Below are positions 25,167 to 34,842 of a DNA stretch of 58,783 bases, piece by piece (within the stretch, counting starts at the first letter, position 1; every line of letters starts with the position of its first letter). A program made the position numbers and the translations under genes. The DNA is taken from positions 1-58,783 of the forward strand of contig LOEW01000205.1 in the NCBI GenBank assembly GCA_001516045.1, read 5' to 3'. The notes under the pieces were generated by a model. That model had not been told where the DNA came from and did no database searches. It saw only the letters and a program-made list of their open reading frames with translations. This DNA comes from Desulfosporosinus sp. BRH_c37 (lineage in GTDB: Bacteria; Bacillota; Desulfitobacteriia; Desulfitobacteriales; Desulfitobacteriaceae).

Positions 25167-26972
25167 GTGAGTAGAACACTTCTGAATGTATTGCTTATAT
25201 TTCTGATTGGTTTAATTTTCCTTACTAATAAAGAATGTAGCGTTTATGCGGCAAACCAATCTATTGAAACCGATACTTCAAGGTTGATCCAGATCGAGTC
25301 TGATTTAGCCAAAGAAAAAGGAATGGAGATTTTAGTACAATATAAACCTGGTTTAAGGGATAAAAGAAGTTTATCAAGTACGAGTAAATCTCTAATTAAA
25401 AAAACAGTCAGTGTCGGGCCGGATATGCTGATTGTGAATCCGCAAACTGAAGGGGAGAGTAGTAGGCTAATTGAGGAGATCCGCAAAGATGATGCTGTTC
25501 TTCATATAGAAAGTAATAGGAAGCATAAATTATATACTGTGCCTAATGATCCGGGTTATGCCAAACAGTGGGGTTTGAAAACGATTATGGCTGAAGAGGC
25601 ATGGACGGACATGCCGTCAAGTAAGAAAACAGTAATCGTAGCTGTGCTTGATTCCGGCATTGAGCTTAGCCACTCAGACTTAAAAGATTGTGTCATGCCC
25701 GGGGGGTATAATTTTATTTCTGGCAGCGATTATGTATATGATATCAACGGGCATGGTACTGCAGTTTCAGGAGTTATTGCAGCTAAAATAAATAATCGAC
25801 TGGGTATTGCAGGGGTTGTCGGAACTGCGGACGTTAAGATACTCCCTTTGCAAGTGGCGAATTATGCCGGAGAGAGTTACATTTCAGACGTTATAGAAGC
25901 CATTGATTACACCATAGCTAAAGGGGTCGATGTAATCAATATAAGTATGGGAAGCAATACATATTCCGGCTTGGAGAACGCTGCTGTGCAAAGAGCTATC
26001 CAAGCAGGGGTGATCATTGTGGCTTCAGCCGGAAACGATGGGGATTCAACTTATTGTTACCCTGCTTCTTATGACAATGTTTTATCTGTAGGGTCTATAG
26101 ACTGGACAGAAACTGTGTCGGAGTTTTCAACTCATAATAATAAAGTTGGTGTTGTTGCCCCAGGAGAAAATATCTATAGTTGCTACCTTCATAACTCATA
26201 TCGCGATGAAAATGGAACTTCATTCTCAGCACCAATGGTCACGGGCATGGCGGCAGTCCTTCGAGCCATTAATCCTTCAATAAAGAACAAGGACGTAATC
26301 AATATTATTGAGACAACCGCAGAGGATCGAGGAACGCTAGGTAGAGACAGTCGCTATGGCTATGGTGTGGTTAATATGGATGCCGCCGTAAAGAAAGCTT
26401 CCTATATATCTGTAGAAAAGATTAGCCTTGAACCTATAGATCTTCAGCTTGTTATTGGCGAGACTAAAACACTTGTAGCCGAAGTCCTACCGATCGAGGC
26501 CAGTAATCAAGTTCTGAACTGGGTAAGCGATAATCCCTCTGTAGCTCAAGTAGATGCCCAAGGGATAGTAACAGCAGTGGGGACTGGGCAGGCTCTAATC
26601 ACTGCTATTTCGGTGGATGGAGGAAAAACGGCAAATTGTACAGTTAGTGTTAAGGAAGAGGATTTCAGAGGAATTCTCTGGGCTAGCAAGGATTCAGTTC
26701 TCCCTGATAAGAAATGGAAAATTGTTTTTAATGCTCCGCTTGGCGAGAATACAGTACTTGAAGGGGCAATTTATGTCGTTGATAATCAGGGAACATGGAT
26801 TCCAATCGAAATTACGATTGGAAACGAAAGACGGGAAGTACTTGTAGGGTCTAAGGTTCCCTATGAGTTGGGAAAAATCTATTATCTAATGATTAGCAAC
26901 AGTATTTTTTCTGAAAGTGGTAAGTTCTTGGTCGGAACTGTTAAGATGAAATTCACTATCCAAGCGAACTAA
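25167..26972 (+). CDS. Secreted subtilisin-family (S8) serine protease with Ig-like domains
   Basis: 601 residues from GTG 25167 (GGAGGGG upstream). A signal peptide (LLNVLLIFLIGLIFLTNKEC) and an I9-like propeptide (about 45-120, MEILVQYKPGLRD) precede the catalytic domain with Asp162 (VAVLDSGIE), His196 (NGHGTAV) and Ser352 (GTSFSAP). A Big_2-type Ig domain (about 410-495, SLEPIDLQLVIGETKTLVAE) and a C-terminal SwmB-like domain follow. It is probably exported and wall-associated. It may mature surface proteins or digest extracellular protein. Start and triad are complete, so it should be active. Confidence 0.93.
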   Translation: MSRTLLNVLLIFLIGLIFLTNKECSVYAANQSIETDTSRLIQIESDLAKEKGMEILVQYKPGLRDKRSLSSTSKSLIKKTVSVGPDMLIVNPQTEGESSRLIEEIRKDDAVLHIESNRKHKLYTVPNDPGYAKQWGLKTIMAEEAWTDMPSSKKTVIVAVLDSGIELSHSDLKDCVMPGGYNFISGSDYVYDINGHGTAVSGVIAAKINNRLGIAGVVGTADVKILPLQVANYAGESYISDVIEAIDYTIAKGVDVINISMGSNTYSGLENAAVQRAIQAGVIIVASAGNDGDSTYCYPASYDNVLSVGSIDWTETVSEFSTHNNKVGVVAPGENIYSCYLHNSYRDENGTSFSAPMVTGMAAVLRAINPSIKNKDVINIIETTAEDRGTLGRDSRYGYGVVNMDAAVKKASYISVEKISLEPIDLQLVIGETKTLVAEVLPIEASNQVLNWVSDNPSVAQVDAQGIVTAVGTGQALITAISVDGGKTANCTVSVKEEDFRGILWASKDSVLPDKKWKIVFNAPLGENTVLEGAIYVVDNQGTWIPIEITIGNERREVLVGSKVPYELGKIYYLMISNSIFSESGKFLVGTVKMKFTIQAN

Positions 26973-27468
26973 GAGTAGCCAATAGCCACAGATGGCTTAG
27001 TGGACCTGAAATTACCAAAAAGCTACTTCCTTAACTATCCATCACTTTCCCTACTTCCTGATATACTAAAAAAGGGGCTGATGCTAACGAACTTTCATTT
27101 CGTTTTGCAACAGTCCCTTTTGAAGCATAGGTGATTGGCAGTCGTTGCCACAACTGCCAATCGGATGAAGCAAACAGCGTATTCTACAAAGGTGGCGCTA
27201 CTTTCGTATCGCGCAACTTGGTGGAATATGTATATAGTTTACCGCGAAATTTGTCGAAAATCAATATGTAAGTTATTCCAAGTCAATACTTATTATGTAA
27301 GCTAAAACAACTGCCTAGTTGCAGGGTTTTGTTGCTCCAGCTAAGAGGGCATTTCTGACATGCTTGGAAAGAAGTTTTTTATGCAAGGCCGAAGGTAAAT
27401 CACAGTTACGTGTCGAATCTATAATCCAATGTGAGTATCAGAACTCTGGAGGGGAGATTAAAGAAATT
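26973..27468. other. Intergenic region with hairpins, no gene recognised
   Basis: There is a terminator-like hairpin AAAAGGG/CCCTTTT at about 27070-27122 after the subtilase, and a GATTGGCAGT/ACTGCCAATC stem at about 27132-27162. The sequence AATTTGTCGAA at about 27249 matches the core of the cassette-end repeats. No riboswitch class was recognised. Confidence 0.5.
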
Positions 27469-29046
27469 ATGCTTGCAAGTTTTTTGCGGAAGAAGGCAAT
27501 TAGACACATACTCTTATACTTTATGCTTGTTTTTAGTCTAATTTTGAGTACTTCTGCGGCGGTTCTAGCGTCTTCGAACGTGGAGGTTTTGCCAGAAATC
27601 CGTTCCATACTTCAAAATCAGTATGTGGACCCGGTTTCTGCCGATGTACTAAACGCCCCGACCGTGGACGAGACGCTGAAGCGTCTTGGAGATCCATACA
27701 CGATGTATTTCTCTCCGGAGGAATACCAGGGCTTTGTTGAGAGCATCGATATGCGCTTTTATGGGATAGGAATTCATATCGAGATGGAAGCTGAAGGAGT
27801 GAGAGTGGTATCCGTGATTCCTGGTGCACCGGCTGAGGAGATCGGACTGAAAACTGGAGACTTGATTGTTCGGGCAGCTGGTCAATCGCTGGCAGGGCTT
27901 TCTTCGGAAGAAGCAGTGAACATCCTGCGGGGTCTTGATGGCAGCATGGTCCAGATTAGTGTGCAGCAGGGATCGGAAACCAAAGATTATACTGTTACTC
28001 GTAGAGCAATTTCAGAACCCACAGTCACAGGAGACGTGCTAGACGGACATATCGGTTATCTGGATCTGAATTCGTTTGGGAGTGATACAGCGACTGAATT
28101 TCAAACGGCAGTTAACCGCTTAAGAAGCCAAAATGTCAATGGCTGGATTGTGGATGTGCGGGATAACGGAGGCGGATATTTAAGTTCAGCGTTTGACCTT
28201 GCGGGCTATTTCATTGGACCAGATGTAGTGGCCCAAATCAAAGACCGAACAGGTGCAGTTGATAAATACGAGGCAACGGATCAGGGCCTTCCACTAAGCC
28301 AACCGGTCATTTTTTTAATCAATGAAAATAGTGCCAGCGCTTCTGAGATTCTAACGGCCGCGGTTAAAGATCATCAAAAAGCGAGACTAGTCGGCACAAC
28401 GACCTATGGCAAAGGGACGGTCCAGAGCATGTTCACCCTTTCGAATGGGGGTGTGCTTAAAATGACAGTTGACCGCTTTTACTCTCCGCTTGGACATGAG
28501 ATCAATAAGGTTGGGGTTAAACCCGACCTGGAAATTAAGCAAGCGGACTCGCTTAGAGTGGCGGAACTGATGTTATCGGGTGAAACGGAGGCACTTGCCA
28601 AAGCTAGGACTAGGGATTATTGGGTGGCCTGGAGGGAACTTGAGAAATCAGTGGCAGTAGATAAACAATCAGAGCCTTACGATCTCTATTTTCCTAATTA
28701 CCGCCAAGTCGCTGAATTATCGGCCGTACCCCTCGATAAGAAGTTCACTGTGCACTTTGCAGGGACGGTCGATTGGCAAAGCGTCGATAACTCGAGTCTC
28801 GAGTTGATTAATAGTGAAACGGGCGAGAGAACACCTGAGAAGTTTGAAACCCTTGGGCCATCCGAGGTGCAAGTGATTCCGAACGTGGCCTTGAGCCCGA
28901 ATACGACCTATTGGCTAGTCATCCATCCTTCGGTCCATGATCTTAATGGTGGGGCTATGGATGCTGGGGCCGTGGCGGTGGCCCATACGATCGAAGGGGC
29001 GGAGGCCAATGGCGAACGAACGGTCAGCTCTGAAAGTTATAAGTAA
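27469..29046 (+). CDS. S41 C-terminal-processing-type peptidase with PDZ, paralogue 2
   Basis: 525 residues from ATG 27469, chosen because a signal peptide follows (LLYFMLVFSLILSTSAAVLA) and GGAGGGGAG lies upstream; an in-frame extension to 27319 is open but lacks support. It has the same order as the paralogue at 13393: S41 N-terminal helices, PDZ (about 75-155, GIGIHIEMEAEGVRVVSVIP), catalytic Ser in NSASASEIL, Lys in TYGKGTVQ, and a C-terminal Ig/SwmB-like domain. Its codon use is richer in G and C than the other copy. The TolC-like gene follows after 13 bp, so the genes are co-transcribed. Confidence 0.92.
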   Translation: MLASFLRKKAIRHILLYFMLVFSLILSTSAAVLASSNVEVLPEIRSILQNQYVDPVSADVLNAPTVDETLKRLGDPYTMYFSPEEYQGFVESIDMRFYGIGIHIEMEAEGVRVVSVIPGAPAEEIGLKTGDLIVRAAGQSLAGLSSEEAVNILRGLDGSMVQISVQQGSETKDYTVTRRAISEPTVTGDVLDGHIGYLDLNSFGSDTATEFQTAVNRLRSQNVNGWIVDVRDNGGGYLSSAFDLAGYFIGPDVVAQIKDRTGAVDKYEATDQGLPLSQPVIFLINENSASASEILTAAVKDHQKARLVGTTTYGKGTVQSMFTLSNGGVLKMTVDRFYSPLGHEINKVGVKPDLEIKQADSLRVAELMLSGETEALAKARTRDYWVAWRELEKSVAVDKQSEPYDLYFPNYRQVAELSAVPLDKKFTVHFAGTVDWQSVDNSSLELINSETGERTPEKFETLGPSEVQVIPNVALSPNTTYWLVIHPSVHDLNGGAMDAGAVAVAHTIEGAEANGERTVSSESYK

Positions 29047-29059
29047 AGGAGGGGTCTAT

Positions 29060-30241
29060 GTGAAAAAAATAATCTCAGTTTTGCTAGTAGCATTAATGTT
29101 GGCGGTTTCAACAAACATAGTAATGGCTGCAGATGGTACCTTGGACATAGAAAAAGTGGCCATACAGTCGATAAGTAATTCTCAACCCGTTCAGGCTATG
29201 AATAAACAGGTTACATTAGCACACAAAAATTATGTAGATATTAAGGGCATGATGAATGGGTCAAAAGGAAGTTTGCGTTATTCAAATTCATACGAAACAG
29301 TTGAAGCAATTATCCTTCAACCATTGAGACTTGAAAACGTTTTGACACAGGTTACAAATGGGCAGCTTGTGCTTACAAATGCAGTACGACTTACTTCGTA
29401 CAAGGCCTATATATCCCTCTTAAAAGCAAATTATGCGTTGAACATCCAAGAGGGTCTTATGAATGGTCTTGATGCCGATTACAGAAAATCTAAGCTTGAG
29501 CAGAACTTGGGTTTGGTTTCCCAATCTCAGTTAAGATTGAGTGAAATAGCTTACCTAAAATCTCAATTGCGCTATGACAATGCTCGAAAAAGTTATAACT
29601 CGGCTTCTATGACCGTGAATAATATGATGGGTGAGGACATATCAAAACAATATTCGACATTGCAAGACTACAACATTACCCCGGCTGTCGAGATACAACC
29701 TTTAAATGGCTATGTCAACCAGGCCTTAGCCAGTCGAGCGGATATAATTAATGCCCAAGGTACGCTCGATACTTTAAAGAAGAGCTATGAATATAGCAAG
29801 GCAGAAACTCCAACGGATTATCAATTCTTCATCCAGCAACAAGAGTATGCCATAGACAGTGCCCAAATCGATTTAGAGCTTGCCAAAGTCAACGTTCAGC
29901 TGGATATTACCAAGCTCTACAAAGACCTGGAAAGTGTCATGAAGAACCTGGAAGCGGTAAAATATCTTAATGATCAAGCTGTGCTTAATTATCAGGCGGC
30001 AGAAATCAAATACAAGAGTTCTCAGATTTCCTTAACAGAGTTTGACGATGCCAAAGTAGCCAAAGCTCAAGCGGACATTAATTACAAAAATGCCCAATTA
30101 GATGCTTGGTTAATGCAGACTACGATGAATTCAGCCTGTGGTATCGGTTATGTACCTTTATCGATGAGTTTTTCCAGCCAACCCAAGTCCAAGAATAAGC
30201 CAAATCCAAATCCTTATAATGGAAAAAATCGTGCTGACTAA
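29060..30241 (+). CDS. Secreted TolC-like coiled-coil protein 1
   Basis: 393 residues from GTG 29060, six bases after AAAGGAGGGG. A signal peptide (KKIISVLLVALMLAVSTNIV, then MAA) is followed by long amphipathic helices with heptad character, arranged as two similar halves (ANYALNIQEGLMNGLDADYR; SAQIDLELAKVNVQLDITKL). This is the pattern of outer-membrane-efflux (TolC) proteins. In a monoderm it cannot form a classical outer-membrane channel; it may be a spore- or wall-associated helical tunnel or scaffold (inference). It forms an operon with the S41 protease and the next gene. Confidence 0.65.
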   Translation: MKKIISVLLVALMLAVSTNIVMAADGTLDIEKVAIQSISNSQPVQAMNKQVTLAHKNYVDIKGMMNGSKGSLRYSNSYETVEAIILQPLRLENVLTQVTNGQLVLTNAVRLTSYKAYISLLKANYALNIQEGLMNGLDADYRKSKLEQNLGLVSQSQLRLSEIAYLKSQLRYDNARKSYNSASMTVNNMMGEDISKQYSTLQDYNITPAVEIQPLNGYVNQALASRADIINAQGTLDTLKKSYEYSKAETPTDYQFFIQQQEYAIDSAQIDLELAKVNVQLDITKLYKDLESVMKNLEAVKYLNDQAVLNYQAAEIKYKSSQISLTEFDDAKVAKAQADINYKNAQLDAWLMQTTMNSACGIGYVPLSMSFSSQPKSKNKPNPNPYNGKNRAD

Positions 30242-30260
30242 TAAATAGGAGGTGTCTTTT

Positions 30261-31412
30261 TTGAAAAAGAAATATTATTCATTTTTTGCCCTTGTTCTCT
30301 CTGCTTCAATTGCCTTGTCCACTCACAGTACCTTGGCATTAGAAGGTGTGACCCAACCCACTGCAGAGACCCCTTCAACGGGTGCTGCTGAACCGGTCAC
30401 GCCACCCGTCGATAATTCAACTTTAAATCTTTCGCTTGAGGACGCACTGAAGGCAATAGAAACAGGCAACAGTGAGTTGAAATTAGCGGACAGCAAACTC
30501 CTGATCCTGGACAAACAAAATCAACAAGCTCTAGCAAGACATACTATCAATCTAACTGTCGTAGATGAAGATTCTAAAAAGGAGCGAAGTTTAAATTATT
30601 TACGAACTCAATGGACCTTTGATAATGCCAAGCACGACAGAGATACTAAATTAAAAGCACTGAAGGTTCAGATAACCAATGAATATGAAAGTATCCTAAC
30701 TCTTCAACAGCAGGCTGATAATCTCAAGACACAGCTAGCTAATCTTGATACAGTCATCAACCAAGTTAACCTTCAGATAAAACTGGGCTTAAAGATCCCA
30801 TCTGAAATATATTCTTATAATGCTAAAAAGAGCGGGCTTGAAGCAAATCAAAAAATGATCATAAATAATATCAATAGTTCAATGATCACATTTAAACAAG
30901 ATCTGGGAATTGATCTCAATAGGAATGTTGTTCTGACTTCAAACCTAATCCAATATGCTAAATTTGATGACTCAGATATCGATAGCAAGATTGCAAAGGC
31001 CATTCAAAATAACTATGATATTTCCAAATATAAAAACGATATTGATATTACTCAGGTTGAGTATGATATAGACTTTTACTATTCTGATTCAAATGCAGAC
31101 CAACTTCTGCTGAGTATCGAGGATAAGAAAGCAACCCTTGCCAATTTACCGGTTACGCAGAATGTTAATTTGAGAAAAGATTATAACAATATGAAAACTT
31201 TAGAAAATACCATTGAAGCCGATAAATTGACCGTGGAAGCTGATCAAATCAATATTGATGTTATGCAAAAAAATATTGATGTCGGAAAGTCGAGTAGCCT
31301 AGAGATGATTGCTTTGCAAAACACGCTCCTAAATGATCAGTATACCTTGCGGCAGGATATTAATAGCTATCTAACTGCAGTGACAAATTTTCAAAACAGC
31401 CTGGATATGTGA
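30261..31412 (+). CDS. Secreted TolC-like coiled-coil protein 2
   Basis: 383 residues from TTG 30261, nine bases after AGGAGGTG. A signal peptide (SFFALVLSASIALSTHSTLA) and a Pro/Thr-rich linker (about 30-60) precede a TolC-like module starting NLSLEDALKAIETGNSELKL, the typical OEP opening. Long coiled coils with NLKTQLANLDTVINQVNLQI and a C-terminal mirror segment follow. It differs from protein 1 in sequence, so the two could form a heteromeric complex. Genes and spacing (19 bp) indicate one operon from 27469. Confidence 0.65.
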   Translation: MKKKYYSFFALVLSASIALSTHSTLALEGVTQPTAETPSTGAAEPVTPPVDNSTLNLSLEDALKAIETGNSELKLADSKLLILDKQNQQALARHTINLTVVDEDSKKERSLNYLRTQWTFDNAKHDRDTKLKALKVQITNEYESILTLQQQADNLKTQLANLDTVINQVNLQIKLGLKIPSEIYSYNAKKSGLEANQKMIINNINSSMITFKQDLGIDLNRNVVLTSNLIQYAKFDDSDIDSKIAKAIQNNYDISKYKNDIDITQVEYDIDFYYSDSNADQLLLSIEDKKATLANLPVTQNVNLRKDYNNMKTLENTIEADKLTVEADQINIDVMQKNIDVGKSSSLEMIALQNTLLNDQYTLRQDINSYLTAVTNFQNSLDM

Positions 31413-31473
31413 TTTTTAGAGGACTCTCTGGAGTCTGCAGGAATTCTGTTTTAAGATATAGAAGATAAGATTA

Positions 31474-31509
31474 AGAAAAGAGAAGGACAATTCTGTCCTC
31501 CTCTTTTCT
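31474..31509. terminator. Bidirectional terminator between convergent genes
   Basis: An AGAAAAGAG-AAGGACA stem pairs with TGTCC-CTCTTTTCT. It ends both the TolC-like operon and the minus-strand S-layer gene. Confidence 0.8.
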
Positions 31510-31536
31510 AGGTTGCTAGTTAGCGATTTGCTGATC

Positions 31537-34500
31537 TTAGTTAAATATTACCTTAATAGTTTTTACTAATCCGTTATTGGTAACACCGCTAAGTGTAACT
31601 GTTCCGCCAACAACTGCCCCGGTACCTGTGATCACTCCATCTGGCTTGACGTTAAATTGAGCATCCGTCAAAGTACTTCCAGAAGCAACTTTGAGAATCT
31701 GTGCTAATGGCATACCTTTTGTACCATACTGATCTAGAGCATAGAAGTATACTGCGGCTCGGTTCGTGGAACTTCCATCTGCATCAAATCTTGCCATGAC
31801 TTTGTTAGGAGCCAAGACTCCTGAAGCTACACTGACTGTTACAGTATCTCCATCAGGACTTACTGAAACGCCATTTACGGATGAATCTACTTTAGCAATA
31901 ATAGTACTAGCCACTGGCGCTGCAGTCGAAGCTTTGATCGGTGTGGTTAGTGACTTAACTGCACCATCCGTACCTAAGAGGGTTACTGTCAAAGTTGTGG
32001 TTGATTCTGTTAGATTATTGGCTAATTTACCCGCAATAACCTTCACACTATCGTAGGCACCTACCGAACCCTCAATAGCAAAGTCTGTTGTATTATCAAC
32101 AAATGCTCCAATGATTGGAGAGCCATCTAATAATACTTTTGAACCACTTGAAGTAGTACCATAAACTTTTGGATTAGCATGATAGTCAGTATCTCTGCCG
32201 GTAATTTTACTCAAATTGGCATTAGCATAGATTGGAGTTGACACTGTATCCAGCGTATACCCTTTAATATCCTCATTCTTAATAACTGAGAAGGTTACTG
32301 ATTTTGAGTCAATCACTACGGATGGATCAGCTATAGCTACTAATTGGAAGGTTACTGTTGCTGTTCCAGGTGCTTCTGCAGTAATTGTAGTTTGGTTTTG
32401 GCCAACCTTTGAGATTCCAGCGGTACTTACAATGGAGTCATTGCTTGATACAGCTTGAACTTCGTAAGTGTCGGAACCACCTGTCATATCAATGAGTCTA
32501 CCATATTGATCTTTTACGGATAAACCACCTTTATCATATCCGAAGTCAACTTTTTGAGATGCACTTGTTTGCATAGCACTTACAAGGACTGAAGAGTCTA
32601 AAGCTAGTGTGTCAGCTTTGGCAGCTTTTTGAATGTTGATGGTGATTGAACTATATTTACCCGTTGATGTCGATGCTGTTATGACCTTTGAGCCGTCAGT
32701 TGCTTGGGCATTGTTTTTCAATATAGCCGTTCCATCAATATTTGGGTATAGTGTTGCTCCGGTAAAGGTGATGCCAGATAAATCACTATATTTGGTCAAG
32801 GCAACGCCATTTTGATCAACAGCTGAAAAAGGAATTTCTTTTTGCTCGCCAACAGCTATATCATAGGCTGGAACCATTAAAGTAAAGGTATCGACAGATG
32901 ACGCTTTCTTTAAGGTAGCATTTAAGGTTGAAGTTGTTCCTGCATAAGACATAGCAGTAATTGTCACAGGGAGGTCCATAGCAATATTACTATTACCGAT
33001 AACTGAGACTTTTAGGGCTGCTTTGTTAGAATCACTGGGATCTGCTACTACTTGAGCTAGGACATTGGAACTGGAAGTGGTTAAACAATTTTGATTGCCA
33101 CCGATGGTACTAGTGATTAAACCATTTACTACGAGGTTATAATCTTTTGTAGCATTACCACTGATATCAGTGGCGGTATAATCAATATAGAATACACTTG
33201 AAGTATCTCCATCAGTTAAGACTTTTCCGTCAGCATTTGTTAAACTATTAAGGGTTATATTGCTTAAAGTGCCAAGTACTGTAGACGTATTTAAGGTAGC
33301 ATTTGTTGAAACTCCAGAAGTTGTATCAGAACCAGTAATTGTTATTGTAGGAAACTGCATGAGATTTGAGCCACTTGCACTTGGGTCAACTTTAAGCAAA
33401 CCGTTAGTGGCTGTCACTGTACCAACACCACTTTGGAAAGTTAAACTCTTAGCAAGAGATGACGTTGTAATATCGTTTCCATATTGATCTAAGACATTAT
33501 AAGTCGCATAACCGATATTTGCAGCAGTAATCGATAATTTAGTTGATGTTATATTGATCTTAGCAATCTTTTGTGGGGATACAGCTACAGTCGAAGTTCC
33601 AAGATCTGTTGTGTCATTTTTCACAGCTATAGTATAAGATCCTTCTGGCAAATTTGAGCTGCTGCTCACTGTAGCTTCTGTCTTAGCAGTATTCCAAGTT
33701 GTGCTTACCGTTACAGGAGTTGTTGATCTAAGCACGGTAAATGAAACCTTGGAAGTATCTGCTGGAGCTTGGTTGAAGACTACTTTGAAGCTAGAAGCAT
33801 TGACAGCGCTTACGGAGGAGACTGCCAAATCCCCTTGGGCAGGTGTCGGAGTACCATTTAGCACTCCGGTGCGGACGGCATCGGTAACGACAGCCGAACC
33901 ACCGAGTGCAGTAACTACACTGCCAGCAGTAAGTTTACTGTGGATAAACGTAGCGACTGCAGGAACTGTTCCGTCCGTGAGCACAATAGCAGATTTAGTC
34001 TGAGCTGCAAGTGGTGCACCGGCAAGAGCATCAATGGCAGTTACGCCATTAGCGACATAGACATTGCTAAAGTCGAGAGAGGAACTGAAGTCTTGGATAA
34101 TTTGATTGTTTGTGTCATAAGCCGTATATCCGGCATGACGGGTTGCGCTGGGAAGTGCGGCTTTAACAACGTCACTGATGATGCCTGTTCCGCCAATAAC
34201 ATCACTAGCTGTAATTCCGGGGTTGGTAGCCAAGAATGCTGCTACGCTAGCAGGGATAGCATCTTTGTCCGTTAAGAGGATTGGCTCATTGGCAGCTGAG
34301 GCGATGGCTGCGATAGAGAGTGCGTCTTGCAAGCCATTAGCTACGGCAACTTTGGTTACGCCCGTCATTTTTTTAGCGATATTTACAGACGTAGCGGCAC
34401 GGTCAATTCCGCCAAGGGGCGTAACCGTAATTCCCATACCCGTTAACTCATTGAGAACTGCTTGGCTGATAACTGCGGTTCCACTGGTTACATAGACATT

Positions 34501-34821
34501 TTTTACGGCGAGTTTAAGGAGTTCTGTTTTAGTGTCTGCATCCAGTGCATTACCGGCTCCGGTCAGAAGGATAGGAGCTTTCAAGTAGGAAGCGAGCGGA
34601 CCGGCTGTTAGAGCATCAACCATACCATAAGAAGCTGAGGAGGCCAGAATTGCAGTACCTGTCCAGCCTGTTTGATCGGCAATGGCTGCTGCGGTTTGGG
34701 CAGCGGATATGCCGGCTATGCGAGTTGGTACGGTACCGGCGGCAAAGGCATTATAGGGAAGCATGCTCAAGGTCATACCTGCAATGGCTAAGGAAGCTAA
34801 GACTTTTTTAGTTTTTTTCAT
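31537..34821 (-). CDS. S-layer-type protein with three CWB2 repeats and Ig-like domains
   Basis: 1,094 residues from ATG 34821, preceded by GAGAGGAG about 11 bases away. A signal peptide (KKVLASLAIAGMTLSMLPYN, then AFA) precedes three CWB2 cell-wall-binding repeats at about 35-330 (IAGISAAQTAAAIADQTGW; APILLTGAGNALDADTK). Then come about 750 residues of Ser/Thr-rich Ig-like domains (SSVSAVNASSFKVVFNQAP opens the first) with no catalytic motif. It is probably a major surface or S-layer protein held to wall polymers. The 700-bp leader region upstream is long and repeat-rich. Confidence 0.88.
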   Translation of the reverse strand: MKKTKKVLASLAIAGMTLSMLPYNAFAAGTVPTRIAGISAAQTAAAIADQTGWTGTAILASSASYGMVDALTAGPLASYLKAPILLTGAGNALDADTKTELLKLAVKNVYVTSGTAVISQAVLNELTGMGITVTPLGGIDRAATSVNIAKKMTGVTKVAVANGLQDALSIAAIASAANEPILLTDKDAIPASVAAFLATNPGITASDVIGGTGIISDVVKAALPSATRHAGYTAYDTNNQIIQDFSSSLDFSNVYVANGVTAIDALAGAPLAAQTKSAIVLTDGTVPAVATFIHSKLTAGSVVTALGGSAVVTDAVRTGVLNGTPTPAQGDLAVSSVSAVNASSFKVVFNQAPADTSKVSFTVLRSTTPVTVSTTWNTAKTEATVSSSSNLPEGSYTIAVKNDTTDLGTSTVAVSPQKIAKINITSTKLSITAANIGYATYNVLDQYGNDITTSSLAKSLTFQSGVGTVTATNGLLKVDPSASGSNLMQFPTITITGSDTTSGVSTNATLNTSTVLGTLSNITLNSLTNADGKVLTDGDTSSVFYIDYTATDISGNATKDYNLVVNGLITSTIGGNQNCLTTSSSNVLAQVVADPSDSNKAALKVSVIGNSNIAMDLPVTITAMSYAGTTSTLNATLKKASSVDTFTLMVPAYDIAVGEQKEIPFSAVDQNGVALTKYSDLSGITFTGATLYPNIDGTAILKNNAQATDGSKVITASTSTGKYSSITINIQKAAKADTLALDSSVLVSAMQTSASQKVDFGYDKGGLSVKDQYGRLIDMTGGSDTYEVQAVSSNDSIVSTAGISKVGQNQTTITAEAPGTATVTFQLVAIADPSVVIDSKSVTFSVIKNEDIKGYTLDTVSTPIYANANLSKITGRDTDYHANPKVYGTTSSGSKVLLDGSPIIGAFVDNTTDFAIEGSVGAYDSVKVIAGKLANNLTESTTTLTVTLLGTDGAVKSLTTPIKASTAAPVASTIIAKVDSSVNGVSVSPDGDTVTVSVASGVLAPNKVMARFDADGSSTNRAAVYFYALDQYGTKGMPLAQILKVASGSTLTDAQFNVKPDGVITGTGAVVGGTVTLSGVTNNGLVKTIKVIFN

Positions 34822-34842
34822 GTTAAGAATATCTCCTCTCAA

